From assembly GCA_002284615.2 (NCBI GenBank), contig MU069871.1:1-15559 (forward strand): DNA of 15,559 nt, read 5' to 3'. This DNA is from Dunaliella salina (lineage: Eukaryota > Chlorophyta > Chlorophyceae > Chlamydomonadales > Dunaliellaceae). The notes beneath the pieces are model-generated. The model did no database searches and was not told the DNA's origin. It saw only the letters and a list, made by a program, of their open reading frames with translations. The position numbers and the translations under genes are program-made. Each line of letters starts with the position of its first letter. Position 1 is the first letter of the stretch. Shown piece by piece: positions 8,651-15,559 of this stretch.

Positions 8651-10449
8651 TGAGGGGTGAAGCCCTCTCATTGCACAAACCACCCCCTCACAACCTCCTC
8701 ACACTCATCACTTGCATTATGCAACCCCTGCTCAACATGGGAATCAGCGGGCTTCATGAGCTTACGTCTCCCCGCGAAACTCACATTCTCTCAGTCTCTC
8801 AGCTCCAGGCTAAATACCCCAAGGTCAACACCAAATGTAAAATAGCACTTAACAGGCTTGCAGCCCTTGTCAACCTTGACCCACAACAAGAATTGAATAC
8901 TTCCTCTATCCAAAAGATCATTGCTCATAAAAACACTGAAGCACATACCCTTCCAGTTTACCGTCGTATCAACAACACACATGTGAGCGGCCTTACCAAT
9001 AGCCGCGTGGGTGGAAGCCAGCCATCCCACACACAGGTTCCCCCCACTCAAGCAATGCCACCACCACAGCCTCGCTCCACATCCTACTACACCCATGAGC
9101 ACACCGGGCGCCGCCTTAGGCGTACAGTCAATGCACTTGAACCCATAAACTGTCCTGAAACACAACAAGTTGCAAATGCTTTGGAAATGCAATCCCCAGT
9201 GGAACCGCTGAGCAAAAGGACTCATTCCAACCCTACACTCAGCATTGTTCCCACACAAGCACTCCACTCCTCTGCACGTGAATGCACTGCAAGTCCAGAT
9301 ACTCGGATCCTTCCTGTACAAAATTCACCAGCAGAAGGGCCACCCAGCAAACGCACGCGCTCAGCAATAAGAAATACCCCTTCTTCCATGTCCCAACTCA
9401 ACCAGGCCAGCCAAAATAATGGAAGTCAAAATGCTTCTCTGAGCACTGCTCACCATATCCCTACACAGCCTGATTCTTTAGGCACAAACCAGCATCAGAC
9501 AGATGATTGTCTGAGCCCCCAGACACAAACTTATACCCCACACAGCCTTAATACACAATCAAATAGACCCAGGCAGAAGAGGAAACAGCTGCTCCACACA
9601 GACGAAGAGATCATCTCCCCAGCCATCCACTCTTCAAGCTCGCATCCCCATGGCCAACACGTCTGGAACTATAGGAGAAACACAGCTAGAAAACTTGCTG
9701 AGGAAACTACTGCTAGCCATGCCATCACTTCTATCTTTTATCATGATTTAGGCATAACTCACATAGATGATTGGAGAATTCACGCGGAAAACAATAAAGA
9801 ACAATCAAGCCCCCCTGTCCACCTCCAAGTGCAATACCGCACCCATTACACACCTATGATCATTGAACGATGGGCCCTGCCACTTTTCAAACAAGCTAAC
9901 CTCCTACCTGACATTATCTCGCCTGCTGCTCGCACTGATGTCGAATGCGCCTGCTGCAAAGTATGCAATAACCATTATGGTCATGAAACTCCTGAGCCTC
10001 CTTTTCCTGATATGTACATTTGTGATGTGTGCCACCGGACGTACCATTGGAAATGCATGAAGGAACTTGGATGCTACTCAGATGAGCAAAGACATGAAAT
10101 TGAAACAGCCGAAATTTGGGCATGTCCCGCCTGTGCAAGCCTTAATGATGCCCAGAAAATCAGAAGAGAGCAGCAGACTAAAACAGAACTCAGGAGGGTC
10201 ACTTGGAAGCCTCCTGGGAATCAGAGGATCTACAGGAGACATGGCCTAAATTTAAGGAGTGCTTGCTTAAGTTTGAAGAGCAATACTGTGAGCCAAATCT
10301 TTCCATACCCTCAGCAGATTCTACCCTTTCAAGTCTTGAACGACAAGGATTTGAAAAACCTAATGCAGCCAATGTACGGCAGCAGAAACTGGACACAGAA
10401 TTGCGTAACAAAATCACGTTTGATACAAACCCCACCAATCCTCAAGTAG
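8611..10449 (+). pseudogene. LINE polyprotein middle part with C4HC3 PHD finger
   Basis: An open frame of 612 codons. Its ATG is probably incidental, because the family's polyprotein runs in from the RT. From about residue 35 it has a helical segment (LNMGISGLHELTS, KYPKVNTKCKIALNRLAALV), then a roughly 230-residue linker rich in Ser, Thr, Pro and Gln. At residues 446-508 there is a canonical PHD-type zinc finger: CCKVC, YICDVCHRTYHWKC and CPAC give C-x2-C, C-x2-C, x4-H-x2-C and C-x2-C. PHD fingers in chromatin proteins read histone H3 tails, so a targeting role is an inference. The family frame leaves this ORF near 10195 by frameshift, so the last 80 or so codons are out of frame. Confidence 0.85.
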
Positions 10450-11370
10450 ACATACAACCTACAGGTTACTGCAAATATTGGCTGCGCAAGGTCGACCTCG
10501 TGAAGTACATGGATCCGCAACCGCCTGACCCAGCATCATCTGATGCAGGATCTCACACTCATTCCCCTCCTACTGCACCCCCCCCTCATTCTCCCAGAAA
10601 TCTACACGGCACACATGGCATGCATTTATAATACGCAAGGCAAATGTGTTGGAATGATATCCCCAAACCGCTTCCAAATCCTCTACAAGGCTTTCTATGG
10701 AGCCAAGCTTGCTGGCATGCATGATAAATTAACACCAGCTCCAGGTAGCTTTGCCACCGAGCTGCAAGGACTTCTCACCCGCAAAGTCATGCTTGAAAGC
10801 AAGTACTCTAGCAAGGAGATCAAAGACTCCTTTTCACGAGCCCTCCCAACTCACATTCATACTGCCCTCCAAAAATGGGCTTTGGTAACCCGAGAAAAAA
10901 TGGCCTCCCCACTAGATCACAACCCACATTACCAGAGCTATTGGAGTGCTGACTCCCGTGACATTGTTTTTGGTGCCATGCATAATGCCTTCTCATCCAA
11001 ATTCTCAGGTTTCTCAGTATGCCATCTTATTTATGATGAGGGAACTATGACCCACGCGTTGCAACATGCCATCTACTCTGCCATTCTCAACACAGAAGCC
11101 ACTGCTACATTCATGTTTCTTCCTGCTTGGGGTAAGAAAATGATTACCAACCCATACTCCAAACTTCTCAATGCCTACCCCCACCCCTGTTACGACCTTG
11201 GAACCATACCTCGCGAATAACTTAGTTACAGTTCCCCCCAATCCTGCCCTAACCAAGAGGTACCTTTACCTAAGCATACCTGGGACCTTTGTATCTTTGC
11301 TGTTTGAAACACTGCAGCTCGAGTCTATCTTAACAACCATAACAAAGACTGGCTACAAGGCCTGAAAGGA
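10195..11370 (+). pseudogene. PCIF1-like (cap-methyltransferase-fold) domain of the LINE
   Basis: After a frame change near 10195 the sequence reads ESEDLQETWPKFKECLLKFE and YCKYWLRKVDLVKYM (to about 10520). Another shift leads to 10543-11220 with NRFQILYKAFYGAKLAGM, SADSRDIVFGAMHNAF, GFSVCHLIYDEGTMTHALQH, ATFMFLPAWGKKM and then YPHPCYDLGTIP. A further frame gives TWDLCIFAV, a stop (TGA, about 11317, where Trp is expected), then NTAARVYLNNHNKDWLQGL. The layout FG...F.G.F...D...M..A...A....FMFLPAW...IP...VYLN....WL recalls the catalytic region of PCIF1, the cap-adjacent adenosine N6-methyltransferase. The usual NPPF signature is not present. The family call is from pattern memory, not a search. 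Confidence 0.5.
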
Positions 11371-11373
11371 GAT

Positions 11374-11975
11374 TTGAAAGAAGGCACAGAGTGGAAGCTG
11401 AACAATATCAGCAGTCACCCTATCCTCAATCCCATGCATGCTGACATGCCAGGTTTTAAAAAACTAGAACACCTTCCATTTGACAAACAACACACCTCTA
11501 AATATCCAAGAACTTCACGAATGGGTATCCGAACTACAGAGACGCAACCAAGCCAGTCTAATACCATCTTAACTCCCAAAGTTGCTGATTGGAGGACATG
11601 GGCATACACCGATGGCAGCTGCCTTATCCAGAACGACAAGCAAGAAATTGGGGCTGGCGTCTACTTCCCTCTTAATGACAACAAGAACTTTGTAGAACCA
11701 AACGGTGATGGGATTACCAACACCATAACCCGAGCTGAATTGGCAGCAATTACTGCTGCTATCATAGCCAAATATACAAAGATTGCATCAGACAGCCTCG
11801 CCTCTCTCAACCAAATACGTAAACAAATCCTATACCCAGAGAAACACCTCAAGCATATCCAAGGAGACGTCCTTAAAATGATTTCATCTCTCATTAACAA
11901 CTGTCATACCAAATTCAATTTTACAAAGTTAAGGCTCATGCTGGTATCGCTGGTAATGAATGTGCAGATGCTATT
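11374..11975 (+). pseudogene. RNase H type 1 domain of the LINE
   Basis: Cleaves RNA in RNA:DNA hybrids during element copying. The frame from 11374 shows YTDGSCL (first Asp, codon 11611-11613), GAGVYFP, TRAELAAI (Glu, 11737-11739) and SDSLASL (Asp, 11791-11793), then LKHIQGDVLKMISSLI. After a frameshift around 11915-11927 the last block KVKAHAGIAGNECADA (His 11937-11939, Asp 11967-11969) lies in the frame used by the downstream endonuclease. All catalytic carboxylates and the His-containing loop survive; only the frameshift breaks it. The open frame beyond 11925 up to 12261 is out of frame and spurious. Confidence 0.92.
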
Positions 11976-13211
11976 GCAAAACATCAGGCAAAGCATGCCA
12001 ACAACCATGTTGCAGACACCGAGATCCCAGGTGCAGGTCCTGCCGGAAATCCTTTCACACAAACTTTCTGGTTGGCCAAAGAGGAAAAAAGAGAGCATGC
12101 TGCGAGAACATCCGCGGGTCCCCCACCTGCGCCCAAGCTCACCTATCTCCCCAACCTTCAAGATGCTCTCAAATTTCATATGCATTCCAAACACAAACTT
12201 GGATATGCCAATGCCAAAACTGGGTATTACTCTTACTATCAGAGCTTGTTGCTGCATGTAAACAAAAAAATTAGCGATGCCTTCAGAAATATGTCAAGTA
12301 TCACCACACCTATGAAGCGCACAATCTTCCAATATCGCACAGGTACCCTCTATAACCAAAAACATGCAGTCCGTTTTAAAAGGTCAACTGACCCATGTTG
12401 CCCCCTCCCAGGCTACCATCAATTGGACAGCGCACTCCACATGCTCTCAGGCTGCCAAAATCAAATTGTCTCCAACATGAATACTGAACGCCATAATATT
12501 GCAGGTAGGATGATTACAAAAGCACTCAGCAAAAGCCCTTTGGGAGCAGGCCTAATCTACACAGACATAGGGAGCGATTTTAAGCTTGCACAACATAACC
12601 TCCAAACCCCTGTACACGCCTCNAANAGNAATATANNTTNTTACCTCTTCCCTTGTAACCTTTCCATGAGAGCAAGAACTGCCTCCAGCCGTCCAGATGC
12701 TGTCCTGATAACCACTCACAATGCCAATCCACTTTCTTATAATGTATCTTCCTATCGCTCACACCATGATTTACGTAACAGGAACAGCACCACACAGGGG
12801 ACTGGCAGAGCTTATGGCGCGAGACAACCACATCAATTGCATGCAAGCCAACGCCACGTGCACTTGATTGAAATCAAGTACTGTGAGGACACAAGGCCAC
12901 AACATCAGTTAGACGCGGCAAAGCAGCAGCATGCGGACCTCTGCAAAAAAATTAGTGCTAGAACTGTTACTGTTCATCCTATTCTCCTTGGTGTTGGTGG
13001 AACTTGTTATACAGAGCATACCCTAAGCCAGCTCAAACAGCTAGGTCTGGATCACCAACGTGCTCTTAAGCTTGCTCAAAATCTTCATGCCCATTCTGTT
13101 CAGTATGCCCATAAACTGGTTACCATAAGACGTGCAATTAAAAATAAGATCACCTCTCACAGCTCAGTTCTAGAGCCTAGTGCTTCTAGAAACCCTCCAG
13201 ATCCTCACTAG
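11928..13211 (+). pseudogene. LINE C-terminus: CCHC-like knuckle and restriction-like endonuclease
   Basis: Continuous from the RNase H end to a stop at 13209-13211; ATG-initiated 379 codons from 12072. A helical region (LQDALKFHMHSKHKLGY, YRTGTLYNQKHAVRF) leads to the knuckle CCPLPGYHQLDSALHMLSGC (residues 109-128). The usual CPxC has become CPLP, while H-x4-C is kept. TERHNIAGRM (R140-H141-N142) matches the R/KHN motif of R2-type endonucleases. SRPDAVLI (Asp209) and HLIEIKYCED (Glu267, Lys269) give the PD...EIK core that nicks target DNA. The tail LHAHSVQYAHKL...NPPDPH is shared with the truncated copy at 4925-5221. Six N bases at 12623-12640 lie between knuckle and nuclease core. Confidence 0.88.
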
Positions 13212-13343
13212 CCTTTTTAGACTTGTATTGTGGTGGAGGGGACTCGCGGCTCTTCTGAGCCAATGTGTCTCCTCTTCCTTAATTGATGTAGGGAGATGTT
13301 TCTCTGCCTACGTAGTTTTTCTTTCCTTTTTCTTTCTTTTCTT
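13212..13343 (+). other. LINE 3' UTR and T/C-rich tail
   Basis: Non-coding end of the + LINE. The 44-bp block from 13277 (CCTTAATTGATGTAGGGAG...CTGCCTACGTAGTTTTT) is nearly identical to 5169-5212 in the truncated copy. It is followed by a pyrimidine run (TTTCCTTTTTCTTTCTTTTC). Such a conserved terminal block is the expected recognition element for the element's own RT. The terminus is T/C-rich, not poly(A). Confidence 0.88.
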
Positions 13344-13350
13344 TTCTCAG
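13344..13350 (+). repeat. target site duplication, right (TTCTCAG)
   Basis: Matches 7108-7114. The minus LINE linker frame resumes directly beyond it. Confidence 0.8.
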
Positions 13351-13925
13351 AGCGATCTATGTTTGTTATGGTTTCTTTGGTGGATTTAAAGAGTCTTTCC
13401 AGCTGCTCTTGAAGTGGTAGGTTTGGATTGAGTGGCTGTAAGTCCAGGATTGCCTTATGCAAGGCCTCATTGCCTTTGACTTGCTTTAACACGTTAAAGG
13501 GCAGATCTTTGGCATTGACGAAGGGTGAGAGGACAAGTTTTTTAAGCAGAGAGCCACGCTTGTTGCTGACAGGTCTTGGGTTGGAGTGGCCATGGTCTTT
13601 AGAGACTGTTTTAGTCTCGCAAATTTTGTGTGCAACGTCATGGGAGGAGTGGATGAGGTTGGAAACTTTGCTTGCCAGGTCCACAATCTCAGGGGCAGGT
13701 CTTTGGCATAGAGAGGTGAGCTTCTTGGTACTTTTGGCACTCGTTGACCTGAGGTTTTCGAGGAAGGTGCTACCCTCTGTATAGGCTGGGTTGAGCACTT
13801 GCAGAGTTCCGTCGAATCCTGGATGACTCCATGTGTGGGGTCAAGGACAGATTGCACGAAGGCCTGTTGGTTAGTATTGCTGGCAGGCCGGGTCAGTACT
13901 AGGCGGGGTGATTGCTTGGTTGGCT
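13351..13925 (-). pseudogene. LINE linker between APE endonuclease and RT (minus copy)
   Basis: Minus-strand frame, open from about 13798 to 13351, with SAKSTKKLTSLCQRPAPEIV, DLASKVSNLIHSSHDVAHKI, LLKKLVLSPFVNAKDLPFNV, ALHKAILDLQPLNPNLP and KSTKETITNIDRSE. Mostly helical and basic, as expected for the region joining endonuclease to RT. Upstream (13800-13925) the frame shifts to one with QAFVQSVLDPTHGVIQDSTE. The open frame continues below 13344 only because it reads the antisense of the inserted LINE's tail; that part is spurious. Its true continuation is at 7114. Confidence 0.78.
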
Positions 13926-13932
13926 GAAGTTT

Positions 13933-14145
13933 TTAATTGCGTGTTATGTAGATACCAAGACTGCTGGTAGGTATGCTGAGCAGAAGGGGGACGTGGTCAC
14001 TCAAGTAACCAAGTTTGCAGGTGTGGCAAGGAGCGCAGGTAGATGCAAGTCTGGAGGGCAGGACAATGTCATCAATCCTGCAAAAAGAGGAGATGGTACT
14101 ATTGTCGGCTTCTCTGCCAGTGGCTTGACAGTGGGTCTGTTTCAT
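13933..14145 (-). pseudogene. APE-type endonuclease C-terminal part (minus LINE copy)
   Basis: Minus frame reading GREADNST, then CRIDDIVLPSRLAS, then LGYLSDHVPLLLSIP, then a stop. RIDDI...LP and SDHVP are the last conserved motifs of the endonuclease/exonuclease/phosphatase fold used by many LINEs to nick target DNA; the Asp and His of SDH (codons 13996-13998 and 13993-13995) are catalytic in the family. Only the final 60 or so residues are recognisable. Upstream of 14145 I see no further APE sequence, so this copy too is 5'-truncated, or decayed beyond recognition. Confidence 0.75.
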
Positions 14146-15424
14146 GAATCAGAACAAATACAAGCTTGGACCTTTTCTTCGCGGACTTCTCCTTTTGAAA
14201 GGGCAGGATAATACACTATTGTTGGGGGATACTTTTCCTTGTAAACTCACCACTTCATAATGAAACATATACAGCAGAACATTGTTCATCAAACGCGAGC
14301 ATTTTTGATTCAACAACATCTGTCTCGTACAATTATCATTAATCACCAGGCCACAACAGACTTGACTTGTCATTAATCTTTCAGTCCAAGTTTTGTGAGT
14401 TGATTTTTCTTTAGCCAGGTCTGGTTACAGGCCTCAGTGTCCACAAAGCGAACGTGCTGTTGCTGCCGCAGGAGCTGGCCATTTGACTGGACGATCTTGT
14501 TGCTCTCCCATATGGTGCTTCAAAGTGCTCATGTGTTTCTCTGACTGCATTCCCTTCATTCGTCTGTTTGCGATTGAACGCACATCTCTTCAAATTTTCT
14601 TGTTCCCCTACCAAGAGTACACTTGTATTACAAACTTTTAAAATTACAAACTTAACCTTTTCTCTTTTCTCTTTAAACCTTCACATCATTGCTTCTTTAC
14701 ATCATAGAAAAGCAGTCATGTATTTTGACCGATGGCTTCTTCTTGTAAAACCTTTAAAACCTGTAACCTGTTGTCTTCTTGGGCCTTACCAGGCAAAAAC
14801 TGAAGTCGCAAGCATGTTTTCTGCTCTAGTTACCAATCCATCCAGAAATCGGCGACTTTTGCTGGCACCAGACGCGCTCTTTGCTTGCCAGTTAGGTAAC
14901 TTATCCTTGTTGCATGTTGCCTTTGGCTGCCATATACTTCTCTTTTTCTGTTTGATCATGCTCATTATCGTGTTTGTTTAACGTTCACATACCTACAACC
15001 TCTCTCCGAGAGAGGAGTACTGCTTCCTGTGGGACAGAAAGAGCTGTGAATCTTACTTACACCCTGCGGCAGCTTCAGCTCCCAAACTTCACAGATCCCT
15101 GGAGTTCAAGCAGACTTGCATGAGTAAAAGGAAGCGAGTTCCATTATTTTAAGGCAAACACAAAAAAAGCTCTAGTACAATGTTATGAAGGTCCTCACAA
15201 CTGAAGTATTTCACAGGCAAAGCAGCATACAACCTGGACAAATATTATGCAAGGCATGGCCATAATATTGCCTACTAATGAGCACATTTGTTCAAGATGC
15301 ATCCCTTCCTCGGCAACAGTCATTATGAGTCATCCTCATAGAGTGATAATGCAGTGTTCTTGAAACCTGCCTCCAACTCCCGCCCTTTACCCCTGCAATC
15401 AAAGCACACATTGAGGGTGGCACA
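14146..15424. other. gene-poor flank, no supported gene
   Basis: Around 14560-14990 the DNA is T-rich; one + frame (to 14981) has a hydrophobic end but no ATG start and no recognisable domain. Minus-strand splice-like signals occur at 15000-15110: an acceptor-like AACTCCAG, a coding-looking ICEVWELKLPQG, a GTAAGTAAG donor, a CTCTTTCTGTCCCACAG acceptor and a GTATGTG donor. The implied intron would be only about 34 nt. No RNA gene or repeat array is apparent. Confidence 0.45.
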
Positions 15425-15503
15425 CTGAAGGAGCAAGGAAGCATCTATGCGCACGTGTGTGCGAGCGCATGCGTTTGCATGTGTGCGTGCATGCATGCAT
15501 GCA

Positions 15504-15506
<3 letters not shown>
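15425..15506. repeat. alternating purine-pyrimidine tract with (ATGC)n
   Basis: GCGCACGTGTGTGCGAGCGC leads into CATGTGTGCGTGCATGCATG and five ATGC-type units just before the terminal (TG)n. Same style of sequence as 2501-2559, so this looks like a recurrent compound microsatellite in this genome. Confidence 0.85.

Positions 15507-15559
<53 letters not shown>
15507..15559. repeat. (TG)n microsatellite at the contig end
   Basis: At least 26 GT units run to the last base. The true length is unknown because the sequence stops inside the repeat. Confidence 0.95.

Larger units (their letters stand above)
7115..13343 (+). mobile_element. 5'-truncated Dualen/RandI-like LINE, 6.2 kb, inserted into the minus LINE
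   Basis: This copy begins abruptly inside the RT (VLLRMLSPKIQE at 7114) and runs to a T/C-rich 3' tail at 13343. 5' truncation and flanking TTCTCAG are typical of target-primed reverse transcription. Domain order: RT (to about 8650), Ser/Pro/Thr/Gln-rich linker, PHD finger (9946-10134), PCIF1-like region (about 10650-11370), RNase H type 1 (about 11600-11970), CCHC-like knuckle (12396-12455), restriction-like endonuclease (12489-13000), stop at 13209-13211, 3' UTR. At least nine frameshifts, indels or stops interrupt it, so it is a dead copy, although the last 379 codons are still open. It has no APE domain because of the truncation; the minus copy supplies that information. Confidence 0.92.
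3660..14145 (-). mobile_element. old minus-strand Dualen/RandI-like LINE, interrupted twice
   Basis: Three minus-strand blocks form one element when read from high to low coordinates: the APE-type endonuclease end and linker (14145-13351), the first part of the RT (7114-6083), and the RT palm remainder (4213-3660). At the first break, the linker reading TITNIDRSE at 13351 continues as NKPANSN at 7108. At the second, LQYMEP at 6083 continues as LLRWLYVGGRGYKH at 4213. The gaps are a younger + strand LINE and a terminal-inverted-repeat element. The copy stops near 3660 inside the post-RT region, with no 3' UTR or pyrimidine tail, so its 3' half has been lost. It also carries stops and frameshifts. 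Confidence 0.85.

Noticed and set aside
8791..9321. 176-codon minus-strand open frame
   Set aside because: It lies opposite the linker frame of the LINE polyprotein and has Cys/Gly-rich composition from codon complementarity; no domain.
13217..13343. C-terminal part of the 193-codon minus frame (KRKERKRKEKLRRQ, basic tail)
   Set aside because: It is the antisense of the inserted LINE's pyrimidine tail and 3' UTR, not part of the linker protein.
14568..14981. 137-codon + frame with a hydrophobic C-terminus as a membrane protein
   Set aside because: Its first codon is TTG, the DNA is simply T-rich, and there are no splice or domain signals.

Overview
The window looks like a contig from a nuclear eukaryotic genome, probably a unicellular alga. 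Long (TG)n microsatellites, intron-like splice signals, non-LTR retrotransposons (LINEs) and the absence of bacterial gene organisation all point that way. The LINE architecture (APE endonuclease, reverse transcriptase, RNase H and a C-terminal restriction-like endonuclease) resembles the Dualen/RandI group known from green algae, so a green alga or prasinophyte is my best guess. The sequence cannot fix the species.

Layout. 1-3660 is host sequence with no complete gene: microsatellites, CATG-rich low-complexity DNA, and a plausible + strand gene fragment (exons near 2792-2839 and 3222-3535) with a (TG)n tract in its intron. 3660-14145 is a nest of mobile elements. The oldest layer is a minus-strand LINE that starts in its APE domain near 14145 and runs down to about 3660. 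It is broken twice. A 6.2-kb 5'-truncated + strand LINE sits at 7115-13343, flanked by TTCTCAG duplications. A 1.87-kb terminal-inverted-repeat element sits at 4214-6082 and is full of the near-palindrome TCTGATTCAGA. That element is itself broken by a 297-bp 5'-truncated LINE tail (4925-5221) flanked by an 11-bp duplication. 14146-15559 is gene-poor flank that ends in another (TG)n tract.

Read together, the two long LINE copies give one domain order: APE endonuclease, linker, reverse transcriptase, Ser/Pro/Thr/Gln-rich linker, C4HC3 PHD finger, a domain resembling the PCIF1 cap-methyltransferase fold, RNase H type 1, a CCHC-like knuckle, and an RHN...PD...EIK restriction-like endonuclease. 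Both copies carry frameshifts and stops and are almost certainly dead. The PHD plus PCIF1-like module between RT and RNase H is the most unusual content of the window.
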